The notes under the pieces are model-generated. The model was given only the letters and a program-made list of their open reading frames with translations, ran no database searches and was not told where the DNA came from. A stretch of 64,000 nt of DNA from Streptomyces sp. NBC_00523. GTDB lineage: Bacteria > Actinomycetota > Actinomycetes > Streptomycetales > Streptomycetaceae. Positions within the stretch are counted from its first letter, which is position 1; every line of letters begins with the position of its first letter. The DNA is taken from positions 3,224,001 to 3,288,000 of the forward strand of contig NZ_CP107836.1 in NCBI RefSeq assembly GCF_036346615.1, in the 5' to 3' direction. Position numbers and translations under genes: made by a program. This document shows positions 8,599 through 21,910 of the stretch, in pieces.

Positions 8599-9690
8599 CT
8601 ACCTGGCGCTCGGGGTCGGGTGGGTGTCGCCTCCGGGGCCGCCCGAGCCGCCCGGCCCGGCGATCCGGGACACGGCCTCGGCCACGCGGTCCACGGCTCT
8701 GCCCACCGTGCGGGGCGGCAGCAGGCCCGGTGCCCGGCTGCGCGCGAAGGCCGCGAACGTCTCCCCCGTCGTGTACTTCGGCGCGAAGCCCAGCGTCTCC
8801 CGCATCTGGACCGTGGAAACCACCCTGCCATGGGTGAGCAGCCGGATCTGCTCCGGCGAGAAGTCCGTCATGCCGACCGTCCGCAGCGCCTGCCCGACCC
8901 AGGTGACCGCGGGCAGCAGCATCGGCACCGTCGGCCGCCCCAGCCGCCGCGCGCACTGGGAGAGCAGCAGCACCCCGTCGCCCGCGATGTTGAACGTGCC
9001 GCTGTTCAGCGTCCCGCGCCGGGGCTCGCTCGCCGCGATGGACAGGACGTCCAGCACATCGTCCTCGTGGACGAACTGGAGCCGGGGGTCGTACCCGAAG
9101 ACGGTCGGCAGCACCGGCAGCGACAGGTAGTCGGCGAGCGGCGAGTCCGCGTCGGGCCCCAGGATGTTGGCGAACCGCAGCACGCACACGGCCACGTCCG
9201 GCCGGCGCCGGGCGAAGCCCCGTACGTACCCCTCGACCTCGGCCGCGTCCTTCGCGAAGCCGCCGCCGGGCAGCGACTTGGGCGGGGTGTTCTCGTGGAA
9301 CACCGCCGGATCGCGGGGCGCCGAGCCGTACACACCGGTGCTGGACTTCACCACGAGCCGCTGCACCGCCGGGGCCTTCTGGCAGGCGCCGAGCAGCTGC
9401 ATGGTCCCGATGACGTTGGTCTCCTTGACCGCCGTACGCCCCTGGGACCCGAGCGCGAATCCGCTGACGTCCAGGTGCACGACGGTGTCCACGTCGTGGT
9501 CGGCGAGGACTCGGGCGACGGCCGGCCCCCGGATGTCCGCCCGTACGAAGACGGCGTCGCCCAGCTCGTGTTCCGGCTCGACCGCGTCGAGGGCGATCAC
9601 CCGCTCCACGTCCGGATCACGCTGGACGCGCCGGACGAAACGGCCGCCCAGCTGCCGGGCCGCTCCCGTGACGAGCACGACCTTCCCCAA
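8599..9690 (-). CDS. NAD-dependent epimerase/dehydratase-like protein
   Basis: A 363-residue extended short-chain dehydrogenase/reductase with an N-terminal Rossmann nucleotide site (VVLVTGAARQLGGRFVRR; the last glycines of GxxGxxG are shifted) and VVHLDVSG after beta-4. The SSTGVYG segment supplies the active-site serine, but where YxxxK is expected the sequence reads GGGFAKDAAE, so the catalytic Tyr seems replaced. It may bind NAD(P) without classical SDR chemistry. It is immediately upstream of the PlsC-like acyltransferase, implying a shared lipid or envelope role. Confidence 0.82.
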   Translation of the reverse strand: MGKVVLVTGAARQLGGRFVRRVQRDPDVERVIALDAVEPEHELGDAVFVRADIRGPAVARVLADHDVDTVVHLDVSGFALGSQGRTAVKETNVIGTMQLLGACQKAPAVQRLVVKSSTGVYGSAPRDPAVFHENTPPKSLPGGGFAKDAAEVEGYVRGFARRRPDVAVCVLRFANILGPDADSPLADYLSLPVLPTVFGYDPRLQFVHEDDVLDVLSIAASEPRRGTLNSGTFNIAGDGVLLLSQCARRLGRPTVPMLLPAVTWVGQALRTVGMTDFSPEQIRLLTHGRVVSTVQMRETLGFAPKYTTGETFAAFARSRAPGLLPPRTVGRAVDRVAEAVSRIAGPGGSGGPGGDTHPTPSAR

Positions 9691-9770
9691 GATCAGCGCC
9701 TTCCGTCGGTCTCCCGTATTCGGTCGGTCAGGACGTCACCGTAACCGGTGGACACCCCCGCACACAGCAC

Positions 9771-9805
9771 CGCAGCCCTCCCGCCGGAACGGCGGGAGGG
9801 CTGCG
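9771..9805 (-). terminator. Hairpin terminator downstream of bS22 gene
   Basis: A perfect 16-base inverted repeat (arms 9771-9786 and 9790-9805) with a GAA loop lies 20 bases past the bS22 stop. There is no clear U-tract, as is common for Streptomyces terminators. It also lies ahead of the epimerase-like gene. Confidence 0.7.
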
Positions 9806-9825
9806 GATTCACGAACTGCGTTCGC

Positions 9826-9924
9826 TTACTTCTTGTTGCGACGCTGAACGCGCGTGCGCTTGAGCAGCTTGCGGTGCTTCTTCTTGGCCATCCGCTTACG
9901 CCGCTTCTTGATAACAGAGCCCAC
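9826..9924 (-). CDS. Small ribosomal subunit protein bS22
   Basis: A 32-residue, very basic protein ([19 protein letters not shown] then [10 protein letters not shown]), too short for usual ORF calling. It matches the AURKAIP1/COX24-domain peptide found in mycobacterial 30S subunits as bS22, a relative of mitochondrial mS38, sitting near the decoding centre and binding 16S rRNA. The GTG start at 9924 and TAA stop at 9826 give the family's expected length. It stands alone between bdtA and the epimerase-like gene, followed by a strong hairpin. The identification rests on close recall of the mycobacterial sequence. Confidence 0.9.
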   Translation of the reverse strand: MGSVIKKRRKRMAKKKHRKLLKRTRVQRRNKK

Positions 9925-10033
9925 GACTACCCTCGCTCACTTCTTCTTCACTGGTGCGGGGCGTCTGGGCCCACACGACCTACGTCGGCCTAGCCTACCC
10001 GCCACCGCGTGAGGGACGTAATCGAGGCGAATG

Positions 10034-10246
10034 TCAGGCCGATGCCACCCCCACGAAGGACTCGCGCAGATACTCGTGAACCGCTTGCTCCGGCACCCGG
10101 AAGGACCTGCCCACCCGGATCGCCGGCAGATGACCGCTGTGCACCAGGCGGTACACGGTCATCTTCGACACCCTCATGACCGAGGCGACTTCCGCCACGG
10201 TCAGAAACTTGACCTCGCTCAGAGGACTCTCGCTGTCAGCAGCCAT
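10034..10246 (-). CDS. bdtA: Excisionase-type HTH DNA-binding protein BdtA
   Basis: A 70-residue protein that is almost entirely a MerR/excisionase-like winged helix: KFLTVAEVASVMRVSKMTVYRLVHSG forms the helix-turn-helix and LPAIRVGRSFRVPEQAVHEYL the wing and last helix. It closely resembles the protein called BdtA (a BldD target) in S. coelicolor and is clearly different from BldC. Its targets are unknown to me. The ATG start at 10246 is the only reasonable one. It is separated from bS22 by about 110 bases and likely forms its own transcription unit. Confidence 0.8.
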   Translation of the reverse strand: MAADSESPLSEVKFLTVAEVASVMRVSKMTVYRLVHSGHLPAIRVGRSFRVPEQAVHEYLRESFVGVASA

Positions 10247-10373
10247 GACTCACCTGTACCTTCCGCACGAGACGCGCACCGGCTTCCCCTCCGGTGACTC
10301 TTCGTCGTTGTGCGCTCACTCCCCAGGTTAGGGGCGGGTGGTGCGAGTGGGGAAGAGGAGAGACGATCGGCCG

Positions 10374-11228
10374 CTACTGTGACAGACAGGCGCGATTGAG
10401 TACATAGCGCGTGAGCGGCAGGTAGTACGCGGACCGCACCGCGTCGTCCAGCGGAACCGCCACCGCCACCCGCCCCTCGGCCTCCCCGACGAACAGCGCG
10501 GGATCGTCCGTATCGGCCAGCCCGATCGCCTCGATACCCAGCTGACCTGCCCCGCAGACCCATCCGTGGTCCCCGACGACCAACTCCGGAACGGGCCCGC
10601 GCCCGGCCGCGGCGGCCTCCAGCGCGACCCGTACGGGCAGCGGCGAATGGGAGTGTGCGCCGGTGCCACCACCGGCCACCCCCGCGCCGGGTTCACGCAC
10701 CAGCGCGACGCCTTGTACGTAGTCGAGGTGGTAGGTACGTACGCCAAACCGAGTCGTTATGTCGATACATCTCCCCTGCGCCGGGGTGAGAACGGGGCAA
10801 CCAGCCGACGACAAAGCGTCTGCCAGCGCCGCATAGAAACCGATCAGCCGATGCGGATGCCCGGTCCCGAAGAGCACCGGCACCCGCCGGGCCGCCGCCT
10901 CCGCCAGCCGCACGGCGAACGCGTCCAGCCCCGCCACCGTCCGCTCCGGATCGATGACATCGGGCCCGGACACATGCGCGGGATCGTCCGAGACCCCGCA
11001 CCTGTCCGCCATCAGCTCCAGCAACTCGCGCTCGCCCCAGCCCCGTTCGGGGTGGAGGCCGAGGGTCACCCGGGGGTCCCTGGCCGCGAACAGCCGATAA
11101 CTCCGCAGGCTCACCTCACGCGAGGTGGCCACGGGCCCGGCCAGCCGGGCCGCCAGCAGATGCGCACGCAGCGCTCCGGTGCTCAACACCCCACCGATGC
11201 TGCCCGAACCGGCCCGCCCCGGGGCCAA
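10374..11228 (-). CDS. Phosphatase-annotated conserved actinobacterial protein
   Basis: A protein of about 270-284 residues that I associate with a conserved Streptomyces family commonly labelled phosphatase. No classical phosphatase motif is evident. Visible features are PVLFGTGHPHRLIGFYAAL (residues about 120-138), with a Gly/His-rich loop, and VVGDHGWVCGAGQLGIEAIGLADTDDPALF near the C-terminus, which looks like a nucleotide- or metal-binding core. The listed start is TTG at 11228; GTG 11189 is an alternative without a clean Shine-Dalgarno. It stands alone between bdtA and the deacetylase gene. Confidence 0.6.
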   Translation of the reverse strand: MAPGRAGSGSIGGVLSTGALRAHLLAARLAGPVATSREVSLRSYRLFAARDPRVTLGLHPERGWGERELLELMADRCGVSDDPAHVSGPDVIDPERTVAGLDAFAVRLAEAAARRVPVLFGTGHPHRLIGFYAALADALSSAGCPVLTPAQGRCIDITTRFGVRTYHLDYVQGVALVREPGAGVAGGGTGAHSHSPLPVRVALEAAAAGRGPVPELVVGDHGWVCGAGQLGIEAIGLADTDDPALFVGEAEGRVAVAVPLDDAVRSAYYLPLTRYVLNRACLSQ

Positions 11229-11340
11229 AAGCCCGATTACGCCCCACAGTCGGCGTAAACCGTACTCAACCCCGTAACCCCGCGAGCATCCCGTGCCCGG
11301 ATCAGGTCCTCCGGGCCCACTCAGGCCCTTCTTGCCGGGC

Positions 11341-12513
11341 TCAGGTCAGCAGTCCCCGCAGCGGGAACGCCGCCCGCCGCGTCGCGAGCACCGCCTGGTC
11401 CAGCCGGTCCGCCGGGTCGTACCCGTCCTCCCAGGCCGACCACGACGGCGTCCGCCCGTCCGTCATCCGCGCCGGGCCCAACTGCCGCGTCCGCGCGTAC
11501 ACCTCGTCCCGCCACGACGACGGGATCACCGACTCCGGGTCCACCGGGGCGTGCGCGGCGATGCCCACCAGGTGCGTCCAGGACCGGGGCACCACGTCCA
11601 CCACCGCGTACCCCCCGCCGCCGAGCGCCACCCAGCGCCCGTCGTCGGCGTACGTGTGCGCCAGGTCGTGGCACGCGGCCATCACCGAGCGCTGCGCGTC
11701 CAGCGACACCGCCAGGTGCGCCAGGGGGTCCTCGAAGTGCGTGTCCGCCCCGTGCTGGGTCACCAGCACCTGCGGCCGGAAGTCCGCCAGCAGCTCGGGC
11801 ACCACCGCGTGGAACGCCCGCAGCCACCCCGCGTCCCCGGTCCCGGCGGGCAGCGCCACGTTCACCGCCCCGCCCTCGCCGGGCCCGGCCCCGGTCTCCT
11901 CCGGCCAGCCGGTCTGCGGGAACAGGGTGCGGGGGTGCTCGTGCAGGGAGATCGTCAGGACGCGGGGGTCCTCCCAGAAGGCCGCCTGCACGCCGTCGCC
12001 GTGGTGCACGTCGACGTCGACGTACGCGACGCGCTCGGCGCCCAGCTCCAGGAGCCGGGCGATGGCGAGCGCCGGGTCGTTGTAGACGCAGAACCCGGCC
12101 GCGCCGCCGGGCATCGCGTGGTGCAGCCCGCCGGTGAAGTTCACCGCGTGCCGGGTCTCGCCGCGCCAGACCGCCTCGGCGGCGGCCACGGACTGCCCGG
12201 CGATCAGCGCGGACACCTCGTGCATCCCGGCGAACGCGGGGTCGTCGATGGTCCCGATGCCGTACTTCTGGTCGGCCGAGCGGGGATCGGCCGACGCGGC
12301 CTTCACCGCCGCCACGTAGTCGGGGCGGTGCACGAGCCGCAGCGTGGAGTCCCCGGCCGCCTTTGCCGCCACGACGTCGACCGCCCGGTCCAGGCCGAAC
12401 GCCCGCACCAGGCCCATCGTCAGGGCGAGCCTGACGGGGTCCATCGGGTGGCTCTCCCCGAAGTCGTAGCCCGTTACTGCGTCATCCCACATCAGCTGTG
12501 CGCGGCCGCTCAT
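11341..12513 (-). CDS. AcuC-like histone deacetylase family protein
   Basis: A 390-residue class I/II-type zinc deacetylase homologous to AcuC, which deacetylates acetyl-CoA synthetase lysine in Bacillus. The signature residues are present: GGLHHAMP (paired His), VDVDVHHGDGVQ (zinc-binding Asp and His), QHGADTHFEDPLA, and GGGGYAV carrying the catalytic glycine/tyrosine loop. Natural substrates here could be acetylated proteins or acetylpolyamines. The ATG at 12513 is preferred over GTG 12522. Its first codons overlap the 3' end of the upstream MFS gene by 32 bases on the same strand, implying cotranscription and coupling. Confidence 0.88.
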   Translation of the reverse strand: MSGRAQLMWDDAVTGYDFGESHPMDPVRLALTMGLVRAFGLDRAVDVVAAKAAGDSTLRLVHRPDYVAAVKAASADPRSADQKYGIGTIDDPAFAGMHEVSALIAGQSVAAAEAVWRGETRHAVNFTGGLHHAMPGGAAGFCVYNDPALAIARLLELGAERVAYVDVDVHHGDGVQAAFWEDPRVLTISLHEHPRTLFPQTGWPEETGAGPGEGGAVNVALPAGTGDAGWLRAFHAVVPELLADFRPQVLVTQHGADTHFEDPLAHLAVSLDAQRSVMAACHDLAHTYADDGRWVALGGGGYAVVDVVPRSWTHLVGIAAHAPVDPESVIPSSWRDEVYARTRQLGPARMTDGRTPSWSAWEDGYDPADRLDQAVLATRRAAFPLRGLLT

Positions 12514-13681
12514 GCCCGCCACCGTATCGGGCGGGTTCCGCGCCGAACGACTTGGCGTACAGGAGCGTGGCCAGCACCAGCACCATCGGGACGAGCATGG
12601 CGCCCCGGTAGCTCCAGGCGTCCCCGAGCGCCCCGACGAGCGGGGAGCCGACGAGGAAGCCCACGTAGTTGAAGATGTTCAGCCGGGCGATCGCGGTGTC
12701 GCTCGCCCCGGGGAACATCCGCCCGGCCGCCGCGAAGGTCTGCGGCACGATCACGCACAGCCCGAGCCCCAGCAGGGTGAACCCGAGCATCCCGGTCCAT
12801 GCCCCGCCGGCCAGGGCCACCACGCCGAACCCGCCGGCCGCGAGCACGGTCCCGCCCCGCACCACGGCCACCGCCCCGAACCGCCGCACCCCGAGGTCCC
12901 CGACGGCCCGCCCCAGCAGCGTCGTCACCATGTAGACGTTGTACGGGACGGTGGACAGCTGCTCCGAACTGCCCAGGACGTCCTGGAGGTACTTCGCGCT
13001 CCAGTTGGAGACCGTCGAGTCCCCGATGTACGCGAACGCCATGACCAGGCACAGGGGAAGCAGCAGCCGGAAGGAGACCGCCCCGGCCGCACCGGCCGCC
13101 CCCTTCTCCGGTGTCTCCTCGCCGCCCTCCACGTACCACCGGCTCCCGATGAACGCCGCGGGCAGCAGCACCACGACTGCCGGAAGGTACGAGACCAGCA
13201 ACGACAGGTCCCAGTGCGCCCCGGCCCAGGCCATTGAGGCCCCCGCGATCCCGCCGAGGCTGTACGCGGCGTGGAACCCGAGCATGATGGAGCGCCCGTA
13301 CGCCCGCTGGAGGCTGACGCCCATCATGTTCATGGACGCGTCCAGCGCGCCGACGGCGAGGCCGAACACCCCGAGCGCGAGGGCGGCCTGCCAGAGCTCG
13401 CTGCCGGCGCCGACGCCGAGGAGCGCGAGGAGGACGACGGGCTGCGTCCACCGGAGGACCACTCGGGGCCGTACCCGGGCGACCACCTTCTCGGTGAGCA
13501 CACTGCCCACCCCGGCCAGGATCGGGACGGCGGCGAGGAACACGGGCAGCAGGCCGTCGGATATCCCGTACCGGTCCTGGATCGCGGGGATCCGCGTCAC
13601 CAGCAGGGCGAAGGTGGCCCCCTGCACGAAGAAGCTCAACGCGAGGGACGCCCTGCCGTGCCACAACCGTGCATCTGTCAT
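12482..13681 (-). CDS. MFS transporter
   Basis: A 399-residue major facilitator protein with about 12 predicted membrane helices, starting LWHGRASLALSFFVQGATFALLVTRIP. The AVGALDASMNMMGV segment in helix 4-5 is typical of the FucP/YfmO-like sugar or drug MFS groups often seen in Streptomyces. The central loop carries charged residues (GGEETPEK). The gene overlaps the deacetylase start, so the pair may handle one metabolite or simply share a transcript. The substrate cannot be read from the sequence. Confidence 0.87.
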   Translation of the reverse strand: MTDARLWHGRASLALSFFVQGATFALLVTRIPAIQDRYGISDGLLPVFLAAVPILAGVGSVLTEKVVARVRPRVVLRWTQPVVLLALLGVGAGSELWQAALALGVFGLAVGALDASMNMMGVSLQRAYGRSIMLGFHAAYSLGGIAGASMAWAGAHWDLSLLVSYLPAVVVLLPAAFIGSRWYVEGGEETPEKGAAGAAGAVSFRLLLPLCLVMAFAYIGDSTVSNWSAKYLQDVLGSSEQLSTVPYNVYMVTTLLGRAVGDLGVRRFGAVAVVRGGTVLAAGGFGVVALAGGAWTGMLGFTLLGLGLCVIVPQTFAAAGRMFPGASDTAIARLNIFNYVGFLVGSPLVGALGDAWSYRGAMLVPMVLVLATLLYAKSFGAEPARYGGGHERPRTADVG

Positions 13682-13723
13682 GGCGGCGAGCGTAGAGCCA
13701 GTTTCTACCCGTGGGTAGACGCG

Positions 13724-14368
13724 TCAGGCAAGCAATTCCGGCAGCTGGCTCATGTCGGAGAAATACCCGGTCACACCGGTCAGCCGGTCCGCGGGCATCA
13801 TCGAGGTGAACCCGTAGACATCCATGCCGGCCGCCCGGGCCGCCTCGACCCCGAGCGGGCTGTCCTCGATGACCACGCACCGCTCGGGCGCGACGCCCAT
13901 GCGCTCGGCGGCGAGAAGGAAGAGGTCGGGCGCCGGCTTGCCCCGGCCGACGTCCTCGGCGCTGAAGATCCATTCCTCCTCGAACCACTGGTCGAGCCCG
14001 GTCTTCCGGTGGCTGACCCGGATGCGCTGGTGGCTGCTGGAGGAGGCGACGCAGTACGGGACGCCGTCGGCGACCAGCTTGCCCAGCAGGTCGTCCACGC
14101 CGGGGACGGGCTCCAACTCCTCCTCGAACGCGGCGAAGATCCGCGAGTGGAGGGTGACGTCGAAGTCCTCGGGGAGCTTGGTCCCGGTCCGCTCCTGGAC
14201 GAGGTCGTGGACGCGGTGCACGGCGGACCCCATGTAGTCCCGCAGGGATTCCTCGTACGAGGTGGGGTGGCCCAGCTCCGTGAGGTAGCCGGCCAGGATG
14301 GTGTTGGAGATCGGCTCGCTGTCCACGAGCACACCGTCGTTGTCGAAGATGACAAGTTCGTAGCGCAT
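13724..14368 (-). CDS. HAD hydrolase, beta-phosphoglucomutase-like
   Basis: A 214-residue HAD subfamily IA phosphatase. Motif I FDNDGVLVDSEP (about residues 8-19) has Asn between the two aspartates (DND), a recognised variant; motif II is VASSSSHQRI, the Lys motif is GRGKPAPDLFLLAA, and motif IV is VIEDSPLGVEAARAAGM. A helical cap lies between residues 17 and 80. It probably dephosphorylates a small sugar phosphate; related proteins act as pseudouridine- or sugar-phosphate phosphatases. The gene ends 42 bases before the MFS start and is oriented the same way. Confidence 0.85.
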   Translation of the reverse strand: MRYELVIFDNDGVLVDSEPISNTILAGYLTELGHPTSYEESLRDYMGSAVHRVHDLVQERTGTKLPEDFDVTLHSRIFAAFEEELEPVPGVDDLLGKLVADGVPYCVASSSSHQRIRVSHRKTGLDQWFEEEWIFSAEDVGRGKPAPDLFLLAAERMGVAPERCVVIEDSPLGVEAARAAGMDVYGFTSMMPADRLTGVTGYFSDMSQLPELLA

Positions 14369-14395
14369 GGCACGACTTTAGAGGGTCAGAACGCG

Positions 14396-14426
14396 AAAAA
14401 GCCCCGTGCCACAAGGGCACGGGGCT
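14396..14426 (-). terminator. rRNA operon terminator
   Basis: An 11-base perfect stem (14400-14410 with 14416-14426) lies just past the 5S 3' end. On the minus strand it is followed by a run of U residues from the AAAAA at 14396-14400, making it a classical intrinsic terminator for the rrn operon. Confidence 0.88.
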
Positions 14427-14438
14427 CTTCCTAAAAGG

Positions 14439-14558
14439 AGTTCGGCGGCGTCCTACTCTCCCACAGGGTCCCCCCTGCAGTACCATCGGCGCTGAAAGGC
14501 TTAGCTTCCGGGTTCGGAATGTAACCGGGCGTTTCCCTAACGCAATGACCACCGAAAC
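14439..14558 (-). rRNA. rrf: 5S ribosomal RNA
   Basis: On the minus strand the sequence starts GTTTCGGTGGTCATTGCG and contains CATTCCGAACCCGGAAGC (loop B/helix III) and GAGAGTAGGACGCCGCCGA near the 3' end. These are typical of actinobacterial 5S rRNA at about 120 bases. It is the last gene of the 16S-23S-5S operon. Exact ends may shift by a few bases. Confidence 0.93.
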
Positions 14559-14614
14559 ACTATGAAATTTGAACACCGGGCAACAACACGGCTGTTCGTT
14601 ATTTCAGAACTAAC

Positions 14615-14630
14615 ACAGTGGACGCGAGCA
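14615..14630. repeat. Downstream arm of 23S processing stem
   Basis: This 16-base sequence (ACAGTGGACGCGAGCA) is a perfect reverse complement of 17765-17780 on the other side of the 23S gene. Transcribed together they would pair into the long stem cut by RNase III to release pre-23S rRNA. Confidence 0.85.
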
Positions 14631-14634
14631 ACTG

Positions 14635-19586
<4,952 letters not shown>

Positions 19587-20227
19587 TGTTTTCCCGTAAT
19601 CGGGAGACACATCACGAGAGCGGAACGAACAGGGTCGGAATATGACCCGTCGTCCACTGCGTCCTCGCTGTGTTTTGCCTACCCAGTCAATGACTCGGCA
19701 GGACTTTCAAAGGAACCACCAACCTGCCGAAGCAGGCCGGGGTATCAACATATCTGGCGTTGACTTTTGGCACGCTGTTGAGTTCTCAAGGAACGGACGC
19801 TTCCTTTGTACTCACCCCTGCGGGCTTTCCTCCGGGCGCTTCCCTTCGGTCTTGCGTTTCCGACTCTATCAGACTCTTTCGTGTCCGATTCCCGGTCGAA
19901 GCGGGTCAAGCGATTTCCGCTTTCCAGTTCTTCGCTTTCGCGTTTCCCTTTCCGGCGAGTCCGACTCTATCAGATCCTTTCGGGCCTGATTCCCAGTCAG
20001 CGGGGCTTGTCTTCCCGGCCGTTGGGCCGTTCCGACGAGTGAGACATTAGCGGAATCCTGGGCCCCGACGCCAATCGGGGTCGCGCTCTTTCGAACGCGG
20101 ATTCCTCATTTCGCATAAGCGCACGCCGAGACATGCGACAGCTGTCGCGCGCTCGTTGTGTTTCTTGCGGAATGGTTGTCCGGGGACCGACCGGGGTCGG
20201 CGCTCACGTCGGACAACTCGGAGCACA
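19587..20227 (-). promoter_or_regulatory. rrn leader and tandem promoter region
   Basis: No gene lies in this 640-base stretch. Reading the minus strand, two copies of a module ending CTGATAGAGTCGG lie near 19859-19894 and 19960-19996, 101 bases apart; each provides a TAGAGT -10-like hexamer preceded by a conserved GGGAATC block about 17-20 bases upstream, consistent with tandem rrn promoters. Nearer 16S, TTGAGAACTCAACAG (19775-19789) resembles the boxA-like antitermination element and recurs in the 16S-23S spacer. Further upstream sequence toward 20200 may hold additional promoters but I see no clear pair. Confidence 0.7.
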
Positions 20228-21250
20228 CTACGGATGTCGGGAGGCCGTGTCAACCTCCGGCCTCGGCGCACTGCGGCGGAAGGCGAGGCGGTAGTCGCGC
20301 GGGCTGGTGGCGAGGTGGGTCGCGAAGTGCTGGCGCATGGTGACCTCGCTGCCGAAGCCCGTGCGCCGGGCGATCTCGGGCAGGGCCAGGTCCGTGCGCT
20401 CCAGCAGCTTCTGAGCTGCGGCGACGCGCTGGGTGATCAGCCAGCGCACCGGGGTCGTGCCGGTCGTCGCCTGGAAGTGGCGGGCGAAGGAGCGCGGGGA
20501 CATGCCGGCCAGCGCGGCCAGCTCCGCGACGGTGTGCGGCTGGTCCAGACGGGCCAGGGCGTGGGCGCGTACGGCGGCGAGGGTGTCGGCGTCGCGGTCG
20601 GTCTGCGGGGTGGGGTGCTCGATGAACTGCGCCTGGGTGCCGGTACGGAAGGGCGCGGTCACCATCGAACGGGCGATCGTCGCCGCGGCCTCCGCGCCCT
20701 GGCTCGTACGCACGAGATGCAGGCACAAGTCGATGCCGGCCGCGGTGCCCGCCGACGTCCAGAGGTTGCCGTCGTGGACGAACAGCGCGTCCGGGACGAC
20801 GGTCACCCCGGGGTGACGGGTGCGCAGGTGTCGGGTGAGGTTCCAGTGGGTGACGGCACGGCGGCCGTCCAGGAGCCCGGCCTGCGCGAGCGTGAAGGCC
20901 CCGCCGCAGAGGGCAGCGACCGGGGTCCCCCGGTCATGGGCCCGGCGCAGCGCTTCAAGGACCGGCTCCGGGGCCGGCGTCACCTGGTCGTCAAGGCCCG
21001 GGACCACGAGGAGATCGGCGCGGGCCAGCCAGCTCAGTGTGCGGTCGGGGGTCAGAGTGAGTCCGCCGCGCAGCGGAATCGGGGCATCGATCGCCGCCGT
21101 GCGGCGCAGGACGAAGGGCGGGACGCCCCGGTCCGTACGGTCCACACCCCAGACCTCCGTGATGACCGAGACGTCGAAGGCCCGGATGCCGGGGAACGCG
21201 ACGAGGGCGACGCGGAAGGGGTCGGTGCGGGGCTGTCCGGATGCGGCCAT
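20228..21250 (-). CDS. GlxA-type transcriptional regulator (DJ-1/PfpI plus AraC)
   Basis: A 340-residue regulator with an N-terminal DJ-1/PfpI-like amidotransferase fold (about 15-190; nucleophile-elbow motif AALCGGAFTLAQAGLL with Cys near residue 116) and a C-terminal AraC/XylS double helix-turn-helix (about 225-325; TVAELAALAGMSPRSFARHF and LPEIARRTGFGSEVTMRQHF). It likely senses a small metabolite and activates nearby genes. It is divergent from the isochorismatase gene with only 74 bases between starts, so that gene is the natural target. Catalysis by the N-terminal domain is not expected in this family. Confidence 0.9.
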   Translation of the reverse strand: MAASGQPRTDPFRVALVAFPGIRAFDVSVITEVWGVDRTDRGVPPFVLRRTAAIDAPIPLRGGLTLTPDRTLSWLARADLLVVPGLDDQVTPAPEPVLEALRRAHDRGTPVAALCGGAFTLAQAGLLDGRRAVTHWNLTRHLRTRHPGVTVVPDALFVHDGNLWTSAGTAAGIDLCLHLVRTSQGAEAAATIARSMVTAPFRTGTQAQFIEHPTPQTDRDADTLAAVRAHALARLDQPHTVAELAALAGMSPRSFARHFQATTGTTPVRWLITQRVAAAQKLLERTDLALPEIARRTGFGSEVTMRQHFATHLATSPRDYRLAFRRSAPRPEVDTASRHP

Positions 21251-21324
21251 GGTGGCAGTAAAGCATCGATCGATGGCTTTGCGACCTCTGGGACGAGGGG
21301 CGCGCGGGCGGCAGGATCGTGGTC

Positions 21325-21909
21325 ATGGAGATCGCAGAGAACGCGGCGCTGGTCGTGGTGGACGTGCAGGTGGGCTTCGAGGACGAGGCGTTCTGGGGCC
21401 CTCGGAACAATCCGGAGGCCGACGGGAACATCGCCGGGCTGATCGACACCTGGCAGGAGAGCGGGCGGCCGGTCGTCTTCGTACGGCACGACTCGGACAA
21501 GCCGGATTCGCCCTTGCGGCCCGGAAACGCGGGCAACGGTCTCAAGCCGTACGTGGAGGAGCGGCGGGGGCGGGGCTCCGGGGCGGAGGTGCTGGTGACG
21601 AAGAGCGTGAACTCGGCGTTCTACGGAACGCCGGATCTGCGGGCCTGGCTGGACGCGGCGGGGGTGCGGCAGATCGTGGTCGCCGGCATCCAGACCAATA
21701 TGTGCGTCGAGACGACGGCGCGGATGGCGGGGAATCTGGGGTACGAGGTGTTCGTGCCGCTCGACGCGACGCACACCTTCGACCTGGCCGGGCCATGGGG
21801 CTCGGCGCTGACGGCGGACGAGCTGGCGCGGGCCACCGCCGTGTCGTTGCACGGCGGTGGCTTCGCGAAGGTGGTGCGGAGCGCCGAGGTGATCGCCGCG
21901 GCGGGCTGA
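21325..21909 (+). CDS. Isochorismatase-family cysteine hydrolase
   Basis: A 194-residue member of the isochorismatase/nicotinamidase superfamily. The catalytic triad is visible as Asp13 (LVVVDVQVGF), Lys93 (VTKSVNSAFYGT) and Cys127 (GIQTNMCVETTARM), preceded by the conserved cis-peptide segment VVAGIQ. The protein is short and single-domain, more like nicotinamidase- or YcaC-type hydrolases than true isochorismatase. The ATG at 21325 is used; an in-frame GTG lies two codons upstream. Its stop is 1 base from the proC stop (convergent). Its divergent GlxA regulator likely controls it. The substrate is uncertain. Confidence 0.88.
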   Translation: MEIAENAALVVVDVQVGFEDEAFWGPRNNPEADGNIAGLIDTWQESGRPVVFVRHDSDKPDSPLRPGNAGNGLKPYVEERRGRGSGAEVLVTKSVNSAFYGTPDLRAWLDAAGVRQIVVAGIQTNMCVETTARMAGNLGYEVFVPLDATHTFDLAGPWGSALTADELARATAVSLHGGGFAKVVRSAEVIAAAG

Positions 21910-21910
21910 G

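Noticed and set aside
10034..10246. Small HTH protein as BldC
   Set aside because: The residues in the recognition helix and the length differ from BldC; it agrees better with BdtA.
12510..14576. 688-residue frame on the minus strand
   Set aside because: It runs across the MFS gene, the HAD hydrolase and part of the 5S rRNA in another frame.
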